A stretch of DNA of 64,000 bases from Mimachlamys varia. Taxonomy: Eukaryota; Mollusca; Bivalvia; Pectinida; Pectinidae. Of this stretch, positions 1-12,499 are shown one piece after another. The DNA is taken from NCBI GenBank assembly GCA_947623455.1, contig OX392541.1, forward strand, positions 4,726,701 to 4,790,700. Reading direction: 5' to 3'. Within the stretch, counting starts at the first letter, position 1; every line of letters begins with the position of its first letter. The notes beneath the pieces are model-generated. The model ran no database searches. It was given only the letters and a program-made list of their open reading frames with translations, and was not told the DNA's origin. A program made the position numbers and the translations under genes.

Positions 1-425
1 GATCATGTCTTAAACAGTTGCGATACTCTGTATTATATCCAACTGTAGGCGTTCTGTGTATATAAAATGCCTAAACATGTATAGTATACATGTTTATTAT
101 TTGATAATCAACAGAGTTATTTTTTAGAACGAGAGAAACATATGATTGATGAATACATGATCAAAGATATATACAATGTATGTACTCTAACCTCGATAAA
201 GAAAGTCAAACGTCAAACCTCATTATTTCGAAGTGGTACCACAGAACAGCTTCGAGTTATCACAGTATTCGAATCAATCCAGTTCGTTTGTTTGGTACGA
301 AGTTTCGTCGGTACCGACGAAATACTAATTAAACGGGGCCTTCCTGCTGTAAAAGTTCGAGGTAACGAGGTTCAGCTGTTTTATTATAATGAAATGCTAT
401 ACATGTTTTCAATTTCTGTTGACAG
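1..425. other. Left-edge non-coding stretch with palindromes
   Basis: No supported gene. Visible structure: a TATA-like run near 58-66, an inverted repeat with 10-bp arms (73-82 and 86-95, arm AAACATGTAT), and a perfect 20-bp palindrome at 303-322 centred on CGGTACCG. A 96-codon open frame from 142 has no recognisable domain and is read through a good 3' splice site at 425, so I do not call it a gene. Confidence 0.5.
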
Positions 426-709
426 ATCGTGATATATACCAGGAAGAATCCTATTCCAGTTGTTACAAAGACTGTCACCTCAGATCTGATAAATGTGAAT
501 TTCCGTGTAATACGGAGGAGACAACCAACTCCTCACCATCAACTATCATAAACGAATCTACCGATTCCTCCAAAATGACTCCCCAAAGCAATTCGAGTGA
601 ACGACTTGCGCCTCGAAAGACTTCCACTCTTCTCATCGTTGTATTATATGTTTTAAACATGTGTGTTGTTAGGACTTTGTTGCAATATTTATCTATAGGG
701 TGGACATAG
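426..709 (+). CDS. Possible terminal exon of a Cys-rich, membrane-anchored protein (partial)
   Basis: A pyrimidine-rich tract ending TTCTGTTGACAG gives a plausible acceptor at 424-425. The frame that follows is open to a TAG at 707-709. It encodes four closely spaced cysteines (SCYKDCHLRSDKCEFPC), then a Ser/Thr/Asn-rich stalk with N-glycosylation sequons (NSS, NES), a basic patch (APRK) and a hydrophobic segment LLIVVLYVLNMCVV close to the C terminus. That architecture suits the juxtamembrane end and membrane anchor of a type I surface protein whose earlier exons lie left of the window. The family is not recognised. The alternative is a chance open frame; no upstream exon can be seen to test it. 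Confidence 0.3.
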
Positions 710-1614
710 ATAGGATCCTTGTACATAGTGTATATTATTTCTATGACTGTATAACATCATTGCACCATTACTAATATAACAAATGCTATAAAGGAAACGA
801 GATCGTATGTGTGGAACGTTTTTGTCAGGCTTTTTAGTTATGACACTGAAACTTGTCTGAAAATGAACATTTACTAATGCTTTGAGCAGTAGTATTGTAG
901 TGGAGAGCCATTATTAGAGATCCAATACATTACAAATTCCTAATCACTTAGTTAGTTCGCGATTACATCCATGTTTTATTGTTTTGGGCATATATCATGC
1001 TATAATACCTATTAGGTCATGATAAAATAATAATCTAAAGACGCCATACATTAACGTATTATCTTTTGATGTCACAATGAAAATAATATCAAATAAAAAT
1101 GTAATTTCAGATATTAGGACCTGTATGCATTACACAGTCCTTGTGCTCAAGCATGTATTCTCTGCTCAAACCTTCTTTTCAGTAAATCAAATACGTAGAT
1201 TATATCAATTACAAGGTTTTTTTGCGGATGTTTAATGTCGCGATTGCGTATTTTGCGTAGTCATAAATCTTACCCTCTGATTGAAATTTTTTCTCCGTCT
1301 GCATCACACAGGAGTGATAGATTCTATTCACCTTAAGAAAATAGGGCGAATTCTTGTTACCCCCCCCCCCCCCCCCCCCCCATTAACACACACACACACA
1401 AAAAGGTTGAGTACAAAATGCATACTTGAGCATGATACCGGTTTCATGAATACGGGTCAAGAATTCATACACAAGACAAACGTCATTTGGCTATGCCCGT
1501 ATGTTATTAAAAGTAAAAGAGGGGTCGCAATTTAGGCCTTCTGGTTGGCTATACCGATAACATTTATTGTTTTTGTATACTTATGAACACCTTTGGATTA
1601 GGAAGTCATGACAT
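710..1614. other. Non-coding, no gene seen
   Basis: AT-rich sequence without a supportable ORF. It contains a poly-C run of about 21-22 bases at roughly 1360-1381, followed directly by a short (CA)n run; both are simple repeats. Confidence 0.6.
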
Positions 1615-2160
1615 GAGATGAAATTAAGGCCAGATCGGAATGAATGACCTTGACCCACTTTCAAGGTCACTAGAGTCAAATGAGTAAAACATCTTCAATT
1701 CACTTTTTCTCAATAACCGAAAGGTCTAGGTTACTGATGTATAAATTGAAGCAATGTCCCCAAATTAAACCCCAAATGACCTTGAAACACAAATGAAACT
1801 GACCTACTTTCAAGATCATTTGGGGTTTAAGGTCTTAAAATCTTCAAAAAACTTTCTTAATAATTGATGGATCTTTCTCAAACTGCGTAGGTAGGTTCCC
1901 ATCGGTACCTAGTTATGCCCTTTTGATTTTTGACTCGATAAAAAAATGGATGAAAGGCAGCCATGTTGCTTTTTGACATTGACAGATTATTATCGCTATT
2001 TCTTTATGAAACATTTTAATTTCACATGCAAGTTTCCATAGGACCTAGTTGTGGCTTTTTGATTTTTGGACTAATCAGAAAAACTGAATGGCTGACAAGC
2101 TGTAAAATTGAAATTCCTGCCCAATCCCAGGGGCCAGGGCGGGGTCTCAAAGGAAAAAAT
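1615..2160. repeat. Fragment of dispersed bivalve repeat (AAGGTCAC family)
   Basis: Contains the phrases TGACCTTGACCCACTTTCAA and AAGGTCAC that recur at 8200-8500, 5280 and 44000-45060 in this window. Those copies belong to the repeat whose termini are GTGAGCTTATG...CCGTCCGTC and CAGGTGAGC...ACAGG. Neither terminus is present here, so this is an internal fragment. A 21-bp-arm hairpin lies at 1767-1787 / 1808-1828, with one mismatch. Confidence 0.55.
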
Positions 2161-2205
2161 CAACAATAATCCAGAAATCTTCTTCTCCGGACGTAAAGAT
2201 ACAAT

Positions 2206-2242
2206 TTATTTCTCTACATGAATCATTCATGTAGAGAAATAA
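2206..2242. repeat. Perfect inverted repeat, 18-bp arms
   Basis: Arms 2206-2223 and 2225-2242 (core CTACATGAAT / ATTCATGTAG) are separated by a single base. A second, looser hairpin follows at about 2292-2333, with AATCAAAGC / GCTTTGATT outer arms and TGATGATA / TATCATCA inner arms. Two adjacent hairpins suggest the end of a small foldback element. No protein is encoded. Confidence 0.7.
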
Positions 2243-2345
2243 GTTGTAGCATCTTTAATGTTAATCTTGTTATAATTAGTTTGATATATAAATCAAAGCG
2301 CTTGATGATATATGTATCATCAGGGGCTTTGATTAATTTATAAAT

Positions 2346-3655
2346 TCTATACCCCCGGGCTATCTGTTCCCCCCTCAGGGAAGTGGTAAGGTGTACTATA
2401 ATTCAATAGGAATAGCACTTTTGGATACATTTCGTCCATTTTTCGGAGGAAACCATTCCTACTTCGGAATAACCATCTTTAATAATTAGATAAATTGTTT
2501 CAAATGAGATTCCAAGAATATCACGTAGTTTTATCCAAATGGGGTTTATCTTGAATTTGAACCCCCACTTTGATCACCATAACTCGTTATTCTCCTCGAT
2601 TTGACGTTAATTGCATCTTATACCATGACCACCAAGCCAAAAGTTGTTTAAATATAAAAAAAAAATAAAGCTTATTGGTGAAAGCCACAAGAGGCCTAAA
2701 TTAGAACTCCTTCTCTAATATTGTTTCTGTTTTAAAATGATATAATGATAGGCCTACTTGTCATATATTTTTCAGTTCAGTTAAGAGATGAAGTTTATTC
2801 TCCGATTTGTTGCGTCTATATTAAATCAAATGGAAACTCGTATTAAATCTGATATTTTTCTCGATATAAACAGTAATTGTACCGTGTAACGTATACCAGC
2901 ACTTCCATATACATTCAGGGATCCCTTTTTTAACCCAATACCATACACAATTGATGTACATTTTGTTGGTTATACCTTCGATATATCTGATTTTACCAGT
3001 TTGAATACTAATTTATCCCTTCGTTACGTCTTTATTGGTTGTTTTACTACTGTTGTAAACTGTCGGTTCTAACCTGAGTTTCTGCTGCGGTTTATTTTTG
3101 CAGTACCGGAAACATGTTTTAGCACTAGGTGATTGTGATCTTCGAGGAAAATCAAAATAAAACTTGTAAGTGCACCGTGAAGGGGATTATTATGAAGCAC
3201 TGTACATCGTTTTCTCTCCAGGGTCAGACGCTCACACATAGTTTACCCGAAATGTATTGGTTCCCAATTCCTGGAATTATAATGGACAATGCATGCTTTG
3301 AATATTGTCTTTAATGATTTGTAAGAATGGTTTCATAGCTGATGTATTTTCTTTAGGATGAATTGTCCTACTATCTTTCATAAAAGTCAGTCTGTTGTTT
3401 ATGTTTTATATCAAACATACTTTTTCAGAACTAATATAATATCATACACATGTAGCATTTGTTAACAAAATGGTATCAAACCACGATATCCTCTCATCGT
3501 AATTAGATAAAAATAATCAAGTGCAAACCCTTATAGACTGAAATTTTGATTGACAAATTATAATATCACTGCTAAACATTTTCATATTTTACAAGTAACC
3601 ACAATGTGCCAAATAATTCCTTGAGATCGCACAACTGGTCGTTCGGCCTATTTGT
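2346..3655. other. Non-coding; one weak splice-acceptor-like site
   Basis: No gene supported. A pyrimidine tract ending TTTTTGCAG near 3101 is followed by a 17-codon open frame ending TAA (about 3102-3158). This could be a tiny terminal exon, but there is no homology or partner exon. Confidence 0.4.
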
Positions 3656-3676
3656 TTATCAGATTCTTTTTTAACG

Positions 3677-4100
3677 CACCTGCTTGAACGGCAACTTATG
3701 CCATTGCGAATCGTCCGTCGGTTGTCAACTTTTTCTATAAATCCCTACTCATCATAAAAAACAAAGCCAATTTTTACTAAATTTAGTCGGAAGCAGCATC
3801 ATTAGATTAAGAAAAACGCGTTTTATATAAACATTAAGTCAGGCCACCAGTATCCTGAGAGTTTGGACTTAATAGGGAAACATATCAAATCTGTTAAATT
3901 GCTATTCCCTCTGTATGATTTGTTAAATAGCCGGTCTAAAACCTCCCTTGGTGAAGGGGATTCATTTTTGTATAAACATTTATTCTGACCCAACAGGGGC
4001 ATGTTGGGCGGGTTCTAATATGGGAAATGGAACAAATCTTTGAAATCCTACTCTTCTGTTGGAATGAAAGGATTTGTTCCATATTTAGTATGAACCGTCA
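3677..4100 (+). mobile_element. Degraded copy of the CCGTCCGTC-type bivalve repeat (5' part)
   Basis: The order of motifs CTTATGCCAT, CGTCCGTCGG, GTCAACTTTTTCTAT and AATCCCTACT matches the left end of the better copy at 7778-8695. The terminal region is diverged and the right end is missing. Confidence 0.5.
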
Positions 4101-4850
4101 AGTAAATCTTGCGCAACTGAAGTGAGCTACGAAGCAGTTCATGTACCATTTGCACGAGGTTCAATTGACTTCATCAGCCGATGCAAACAACAAAATAGAC
4201 ATTCAATCCTTATATTTACGTTAACTATTTTAAATTTCGCGCCATTTGCAAGGACTTTAAGCTGCCGATGTCACACGATGCTTCACTTATATAACATTGT
4301 TGCACACTTATCGTCATGTATGTACATTCGCGGAACAGCCGATAGCTAGCTTCATCCATCACAAGGCAACAGAATAAATGTAGTCCAGAGACAAGATTTT
4401 AATTTTGTTTATTTTTATATGTGATTCAATCATACATCTCAAACTTTTATTTTCAATATGAATTGATTGAAATATATTTCCAGTATAAAATGTATTACGA
4501 GAATGTTTGTTCAGAGCCGTTTGCATCGCGTAGCGGTAAACATAACGAAGTCGTGATTTGGATTTCGGTTAGGCCTAAGCATAATGAAAACGTCTCACTA
4601 ACAGTGGAATTAAGAAGAGCTAATTGACGAAAGTATGATGAATGATATTGGTGATATGTAATCAATTGGATTAGTGTTCTGACGATTTTTTAATTTGGAC
4701 ATTAACCGAAAATTGCAAGCACTTAAGGTAGTCAGATTATGTATTTTGACAGGATCACAGGTGCCTGACAATTCGGTACATCTACTTTTAGACCTAAACC
4801 TTCTAAAGGAATGACAAGGTACATATTGTCCAAAATTGTCAATGATTGTT
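4101..4850. other. Non-coding, no gene seen
   Basis: Short open frames of 68-75 codons are present on the + strand, but none shows a domain, signal peptide or splice partner. Confidence 0.5.
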
Positions 4851-4854
4851 TTGA

Positions 4855-5340
4855 TTCAGGTGAGCGATACAGGTCCTGTGAGCCTCTTGTTTTAGTTAAG
4901 GTATAGCATGTTGGATCAGTAAAATCATTGCTTTGTCTCAACGTTCGTTCTACCAAGGATTTGCATTAAATTGTAGCACACCTGGCCCGAAGGCCAAATT
5001 GAGCTTATGCTATGGTACGGCGTCTGTCGCCCGTCCGTTCGTTCCTCCGTCCGTCATACGCTGTCCTGCGTCCGTCATATTTTCCTTTAAAAATCTTCTG
5101 AAATACCGAAAGGCATAGAGACATGCCATTTGGCTGGTAGTGTCCATGGAAGGAGTAACTGTGAAATATGTCGAAACGTTTTAACGACTTTTTCTGAAAT
5201 ACCGACAGGACTAAAGATCTGATATAAGGCTGGTAGCTTTCTTGGAAGGGTTCGAAAACAGTTTGCAAATAAAAACGATCCTTACATTCTTTCAAGGTCA
5301 TAGAAGTCAAATATGTATAAATCGCGTTATGTTCTATTGA
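4855..5340 (+). mobile_element. Two abutting termini of the pearl/Helentron-like bivalve repeat
   Basis: At 4857-4895 lies a right-end sequence (CAGGTGAGCGATACAGG...GCCTCTTGTTTT). At about 4978 a left end starts (CACCTGGCCCGAAGGCC, then GAGCTTATGC, CGGCGTCTG and repeated CCGTCCGTT/CCGTCCGTC). Internal sequence with ACCGAAAGGCATAG and TTCAAGGTCATAG follows to about 5330, where it ends without a right terminus. The reading is the tail of one copy next to a truncated second copy. Confidence 0.6.
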
Positions 5341-7010
5341 GTAACTTGCAGTTATAGATTTAGTCCATGTTAGTTTACAAATGAGGAATTAATAGCAGGT
5401 GAGAACGTTTCAGGCCCATCGGAGTTTTTGTATGTTTTAGCATCAGCTATGAAACGTGCATGATGTATAATAAGTAGGTAAGAATTCAAACGTGACTTAT
5501 CTCAAGCAAATTTGATATATTCAGCTATGTAAATATATTTATATCCTGTATTCAGTTACCCAAGTAGTTCAGTATAGAGAGTGTGTTTTAACATTGGAAG
5601 TCCCACTACTAGATTTGAAAGTTTCAAAATGCATTCGTAGAGGTCTATTCTAGTACCACAGTTTCCAGTGAAAGGTGGTGCTATACGTTATTAAAACACA
5701 TACACACGTTACCTAATCGCATAACCTGTTTAAGATACGTAATTGGTGTAGAAATACTCAGGAGAAAGTAGACAATGAAATAATTACAAAATATATCGTA
5801 GCTTTTATCAAATGGATCTAGATGACGGTTACTAGTTTTGAATGATAAAAGGAAACATTTCATTGAAAATATTATGACTTATTTTATTTTGTGCAAATTG
5901 GCAAGCTTCAGCACCATTCAGCTAAAGGTTTTTTTCTTTATTTATTCTTATTTATTTATTATGTCATAGCACGAGTTATAAAAATATGTGATATAAAGCA
6001 CTCTGTTAACAGCATATATTGTGTCGTTGACCGTTTCGTTTTAACAAATAAACAAAACAACATTAGCGTCATATTGTTCAATATTATACGTATTTAGCTC
6101 AAAAAAAGGTACATTGTTCCATTGTAAATAAGTATACATACAATTAGATTTACGTGTATAAAGACATCTTCTGAGTGGATGTCGGCGAATTATATCAAAC
6201 CCGAGATGGATGTTGCTTGTGTTAGAGTGTGTTTTTTTGTGTAAGTAGTGTATAAGTACATAAGTCACGTGATGTGTTGTTCACGGAGAAATGTGAACGT
6301 GCCGTCGTTGTTGACATGTGACGAGTACGATAAAAAGGTGATTTTTGAATGAATGTGCATGCATGGTTTTATATCGATTGAAACTACAGAAAAAATCATG
6401 TTATTTAATTCGAATGTAATATGTGTGATTGTAAAATGGCATGCAAGTGTGTAGTGACTTTCGGATTGCAACATATTAAAGATGTGTGTTTTGTTTGAAA
6501 ATAACTTTGTTTATATACAGTCACTGAAATCTGAAAACCTGCCCAGCACATGGAGCAAGTATGCTGTGTCTGCCTGTAATATGGTCTATATTCTAATGTC
6601 TGGTGGTAGACACAAATGAAGATTTATGTGATCTGGAGTGGGTATAAAGAACTTAGCTGTTAATAAGTATTAATCAAAATATATGATGATATATGATGGA
6701 AAACGTGTTAAAAGGAAGAATATGTAACTAGGATACAAAAAATTTAAAAGGAAAATGAAATATAAAGAAGCCCGTTAGGAAAAAAGTTTAAGATTTCTTT
6801 CGAACGAATTCAACTTCTAAGTTATTTATCTTACGGTTGTTAACCATTATTTACATTTAGTGATGATGTAAATTCTACCACTTCAAATGTGACTAAATAC
6901 AATTCTGTCTAAGAAGGCGGTGAGATAAATAAAAATGAAAGGTAGAGTCTGGGGCAGCTTTAAAGTCGATCGTATCTCAAATAGCTGTCCCTTGTTGTAG
7001 GCCAGTGAAA
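5341..7010. other. Non-coding, no gene seen
   Basis: AT-rich DNA. The 60-75 codon open frames on both strands lack any recognisable domain and fit chance expectation. Confidence 0.55.
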
Positions 7011-7016
7011 TATGTC

Positions 7017-7085
7017 CTAACACCAAGGACCTCCTAACACCACGGACGTCCTAACATCACGGACCTCCTAACATCACCGACATGA
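7017..7085. repeat. Short tandem repeat, about 20-bp unit, about 3.5 copies
   Basis: Successive blocks CCTAACACCA, GGACCTCCTAACACCACGG, ACGTCCTAACATCACGG and ACCTCCTAACATCACC form an imperfect tandem array. Confidence 0.75.
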
Positions 7086-7777
7086 TAGACATTACTTTGT
7101 TATGAATCAGAAGTATACCTCAAAAACATGATTAATCTATTAAAGCACAGGAATGTATAACATGATATACCCAAATAGAATTACATTTCTCCCTACTAAT
7201 TAAGAAAGCAATGCACAGTACTCATATCAAAGAATGTTATTTCATAGTTTATTCACATACAGATATGCTCGTACACATATCTGCATCATTATACTTCATT
7301 AAACAAAATGGAGCATATCATAATATTATGTTATGTAAGGCTTATTCTAGTCAATATCGCATGCCTTACTACAGACAAATACAATACTATGTAAAAATAT
7401 CTGTAAAACACGAGGCAACTACTGTTAAGTGAATCTGTATATAAATATATGAGATATTAAATAATTTACTCTTGTGAAGTAAGTAATTGAATTATTTACC
7501 AATAGTATCAGTCAATAGTTTGGACAGTCTAATTAAACTGCAGCTGTTTACAACAACCAATACGATTTAGCAGTAAAAAAAATAAATTAGAAAACGTCAA
7601 CTAATGCATGTCAACAGTCATGGGGATGCTTTCAAAAAATATAATTTACGCAAGTTCATGTGCGCCACGATGATATTTGGTCATTATAAATAACGCACAT
7701 AAGACGTTTTCACTATTTTAAAGTTATTCAATTCACATGCGTCCATGGTTCGTCCGTTGTCCGTCCGTCCGTACACA

Positions 7778-8695
7778 TTTAAGCTCACCTCGTCCGAAGG
7801 GCCGGTGAGCTTATCCAATGACGCGGCGTCCGTCCGTCGTCCGTCAACTTTTCCTTTAAATCCCTTCTAGTTAAAGTACTGCATTGATTTTAACCAAAAT
7901 TGGTCAGAAACGTCCTTGCAGAAAGGGAAACAGATTTTGCATAATAGGTTACTCTGATCTCCTTGGGTGAAAGGGGCGGGAATTGCCACACCTAGGGACC
8001 TAGTTAGGTCATCTGATCAAAGGTCATGATGGCTTATAATTATCGTGCTACGTCCGTCACCATTCGCCGTCCGCTTAGCGCCATTCGTAAACTTTTCGTT
8101 CGACAACTTTTTCTTTATAACCTAAAGAACCAGGGTGCTGATAATACACGTATATATGTAGCATAGCGGAATTAAGGGCTACCAAGTTTGTTAAAATGAA
8201 TGACTTTGACTATATGTCAAGGTCACAGTGGTGAAATGTCGTAAAACATTCAAGCAACTTCTTCTCACCAACTGAAAGGCACAGGGTACTGATATTTGCT
8301 TGGTTGAAAGGCTACAAAGTTCGTTCAAATGCCTGACCTTGGCCTCTTGCAAGGTCACAGGGGTCAAATGTCTTAAAACTTCAAGCAACTTCTCAATAAC
8401 CAAAAGGCATAGGGTACTGATGATAGAACGGTAATATCGTGGGATAAGGCCACCAAATTTTTTTCAAATGAATGACCTTGACCTTATCTCAAGGTCACAA
8501 ATGGTCGAATGTGTTAATATCTTTAGCAATAACCAACACTAATTAAACATGGTCATGTGACTGTTTGGCCTACTTATTCCACACATACTTTGCTTGGGCT
8601 ATGTCCCTGTCCCTGGGGTCTTTTTACCAATATTACTTAGATACAAATGTATCCAGGTGAGCTATACAGGCCGTCTGGGCATCCTTTTTTACAGA
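7778..8695 (+). mobile_element. Near-complete pearl/Helentron-like non-autonomous element
   Basis: The left end has a potential hairpin (CTCACCTCGTCCGAAGGGCC then GGTGAGCTTAT) followed by the CCGTCCGTCG run. The interior holds three to four diverged tandem units of about 125-130 bp (AATGACTTTGAC / AAGGTCAC / CTTCTCA / ACTGAAAGGCA). The right end is CCAGGTGAGCTATACAGGCC followed by GTCTGGGCATCC. A core of tandem units between structured ends resembles the non-autonomous pearl-type elements described in oysters; that assignment is inference. No ORF is present. Confidence 0.6.
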
Positions 8696-9012
8696 TCATC
8701 ATGGGTCCGTGGTATTTCATGTTTCAATTAATAAAGGCTCATTTAGAGGAAAAGGCAACATTTTCTAATAGGTTTTAATTGTTAGATAATATATCTTGAT
8801 TAAATTCTATACGATGCTGTCAGAAACAGTCACTAAAACAGAAAGTACAAAACATTGATTGTTATATACTGAGTATATCTTATTCCTAACATTAATTCGT
8901 GTTTTTAAAACTTTGGATACGTTTGATAACCTCTTAATGACGCAGAACAGTGATGTATGCTTTCTATTTTTTAACACCAATGAGTACACGTACCGTTTCA
9001 AATTTCATCTAG
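8696..9012. other. Non-coding spacer before the 41-bp array
   Basis: Overlapping open frames of 64-92 codons occur on both strands, but the + one runs into the minisatellite and neither resembles a protein family. Confidence 0.5.
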
Positions 9013-10735
9013 GTATTGAACAAACAAATAGTCCGTATACATTGTTCGACCATAAACACACAGCAACAACAGTACGTATACTTTGTTCGACTATAAACAC
9101 ACAGGACCAACAGTCCGTATACATTGTTCGACTATAAACACACAGGAACAACAGTCCGTATACATTGTTCGACTATAAACACACAGGACCAACAGTCCGT
9201 ATACATTGTTCGACTATAAACACACAGGACCAACAGTCCGTATACTTTGTTCGACTATAAACACACAGGAACAACAGTCCATATACATTGTTCGACTATA
9301 AACACACAGGAACAACAGTCCGTATACATTGTTCGACTATAAACACACAGGAACAACAGTCCGTATACATTGTTCGACTATAAACACACAGGAACAACAG
9401 TCCGTATACATTGTTCGACTATAAACACACAGGAACAACAGTCCGTATACATTGTTCGACTATAAACACACAGGAACAACAGACCGTATACATTGTTCGA
9501 CTATAAACACACAGGAACAACAGTCCGTATACATTGTTCGACTATAAACACACAGGAACAAATGACCGTATACATTGTTCGACTATAAACACACAGGAAA
9601 AACTGTCCGTATACATTGTTCGACTATAAACACACAGGAACAACAGTCCGTATACATTGTTCGACTATAAACACACAGGAACAACAGTCCATATACATTG
9701 TTCGACTATAAACACACAGGAACAACAGTCCGTATACATTGTTCGACTATGAACACACAGGAACAACAGTCCGTATACATTGTTCGACTATGAACACACA
9801 GGAACAACAGTCCATATACATTGTTCAACTATAAACACACAGGAACAACACTCCGTATACATTGTTCGACTATAAACACACAGGAACAACAGTCCATATA
9901 CATTGTTCGACTATGAACACACAGGAACAACAGTCCATATACATTGTTCGACTATGAACACACAGGAACAACAGTCCATATACATTGTTCAACTATAAAC
10001 ACACAGGAACAACAGTCCGTATACATTGTTTAACTATAAACACACAGGAACAACAGTCCGTATACATTGTTCAACTATAAACACACAGGACCAACAGTCC
10101 GTATACATTGTTCAACTATAAACACACAGGACCAACAGTCCGTATACATTGTTTAACTATAAACACACAGGAACAACAGTCCGTATACATTGTTCAACTA
10201 TAAACACACAGGACCAACAGTCCGTATACATTGTTCAACTATAAACACACAGGACCAACAGTCCGTATACATTGTTTAACTATAAACACACAGGAACAAC
10301 AGTCCGTATACATTGTTTAACTATAAACACACAGGAACAACAGTCCGTATACATTGTTCAACTATAAACACACAGGACCAACAGTCCGTATACATTGTTT
10401 AACTATAAACACACAGGAACAACAGTCCGTATACATTGTTCAACTATAAACACACAGGACCAACTGTCCGTATACATTGTTCAACTATAAACACACAGGA
10501 CCAACAGTCCGTATACATTGTTTAACTATAAACACACAGGAACAACAGTCCGTATACATTGTTCAACTATAAACACACAGGACCAACAGTCCGTATACAT
10601 TGTTCAACTATAAACACACAGGACCAACAGTCTGTATACCTTGTTCAACTATAAACACACAGGACCAACAGTCCGTATACATTGTTTAACTATAAACACA
10701 CAGGAACAACAGTCCGTATATATTATTCGACTATT
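9013..10735. repeat. 41-bp minisatellite, about 41 copies
   Basis: The unit contains TTCGACTATAAACACACAGG then AACAACAGTCCGTATACATT. The first unit is partly degenerate, and the array ends at TATATTATTCGACTATTAAA. The left half is mostly single-unit variation (TTCGAC). In the right half (from about 10060) a three-unit pattern recurs: two units with GGACCAAC/TTCAAC followed by one with GGAACAAC/TTTAAC, giving a 123-bp higher-order repeat. There is no ORF through the array. Confidence 0.95.
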
Positions 10736-12330
10736 AAAAGCAATGAGCTGTACATTTTACTATGATGCCATGCTGTTGAAGTAACCCATGTATCAGTGGT
10801 GGTACATGACTTGTGACACAAATAAATATAACGAAAACTACCTCGTTATCAATAAAATATTGCCGAAAACATGCAGGAACCTATCTTAAATCGACTTAGT
10901 TTGACTGTAGCAGCAATTCATAGATACAGCTTCTGGTGCATTACATTGTTCTAAAACCCATTGATATATATATATATTACAGGATTTAAGTTGTGTTTGA
11001 CAAAGTGTAAGAACAGACAACAAATAGAAGTTGATTAACTGGCATACGTCTAACATCGCCTAACACGTGACCTTGACATTCAAGGTCCGTATTCAAGAAA
11101 ACGTTATGATGTTCAAAACAAAATCTGTGTTCAAGTCAGTGGTAAATCATTAAGTTTGTTCTTACGGAATGATCTTTTTCGAATAACGTCATGTAGTAAA
11201 TTGGCTTCTGTGACACAAACTTGTCACTTGATTCTTTCTTCATTTAAGCAGATTACGAGCAAGTCGGTTTGAGCACACAACTCATCCTTGAGGATAAGAA
11301 CGGTTTCATGAATACAGACCGATGGTGAGGTCGCCAACAACAAGATATCAGTATTGATAGTAAGGTTATGTACACTGTCAAATGTTCGAGTCATATAAAG
11401 TTGACTACAAGCAACACATAAACAGAATTGGTTTCTCCAATGTGGTATAAGGAAACTGTAATGGATCCATCCGTGTTTTATAAACTCATTACCAATTATA
11501 TTTATCTTCCCCAACTAATTTATCATATTGTTGATTTAACAAACTATTTTTTATTAATTTGACACAAACTGATCACTTGATTCTTTCTTCATTAAAGTGC
11601 ATTACATGTAGACTTACACAAATGGCAGAACCGAATAGAGAACAAAGTATTAGAAAGGTGATCTGAGGTTCCCAAGCTTCCTTTGTAAATAGATAGAATG
11701 ATAATGAATGTATGTTTCATATAAGGTTATATGTGGGATACGTTCACAATGTCCTGTACAGAGAGCCAAAGAAACGTGTGTGTTTTACGTGTTCTAGAGT
11801 AAACCAAATCAGATATGAGATTAAGTTTCTCATATTCAGTATTCAAAACACAAAAGAATGAGATATTTCATTTCTCATATTCTACAGCAAACATAGGCAT
11901 GGAGTGTTTCTCATATTCGTTATCATACATAAACATAATGTGAGATATCATCGCATGTACTACATTTAAAAATACAAAAAGATGTTTCTTCTTCATCAAA
12001 CACAAACATATGTAACAGTGTCACCCTTGACTCTACCTAAATATTTGCCAAAAGATTCACATGTCTTGTTTGGCCTTTGTGTAGAGACTGTTAATTTATA
12101 TAAAAGATGATGTTAAATGTGATATGTTTGTTTGAAAATATATACAAGTTCAATAAAGTCAAATGTCGTTTGTTATGTGTTCAACGCATAGTGACTGCCG
12201 TTAAAATGGAATTGTCATTTCAAAGAGGTCATCAGACATTAAAAAGTCCAAGAGAGTTATAAATTCTACGTTCCTGGACTTGACTCGAGGTGAGTTCCCT
12301 TTCAATTTAATCAAATTCGGTGTGGATACG
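10736..12330. other. Non-coding, no gene seen
   Basis: Contains an (AT)n run near 10966-10977. Two loosely similar segments start TCACTTGATTCTTTCTTCAT at 11224 and 11574, suggesting an old 350-bp duplication. A 96-codon minus-strand frame (11224-11514) has no recognisable features. Confidence 0.5.
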
Positions 12331-12333
12331 CTC

Positions 12334-12425
12334 AGTGGCACCCTCTCCTCAGTGGCACCCCCTCCTCAGTGGCATCCGCTCCTCAGTGGCACACTCTGCT
12401 CGTTGCACCCCTGCTCGTGCAACCT
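12334..12425. repeat. Short tandem repeat, 16-18 bp unit, about 5 copies
   Basis: Repeats of CTCCTCAGTGGCACCC with variants (GGCATCCG, GGCACACT), decaying to GCTCGTTGCACC at the right edge. Confidence 0.75.
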
Positions 12426-12499
12426 TAATACTCGACACGGTTTCTTGACATCCGGGACACTTTACTCGATGAATGTCAAAATTGAGATTTCGTATAAGA

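Noticed and set aside
142..432. 96-codon frame at the left edge as a gene
   Set aside because: No domain, includes the palindrome, and its end overlaps a better splice acceptor in another frame.
3102..3158. Tiny terminal exon after a TTTTTGCAG acceptor
   Set aside because: Only 17 codons, no partner exon or homology; noted but not called as coding.
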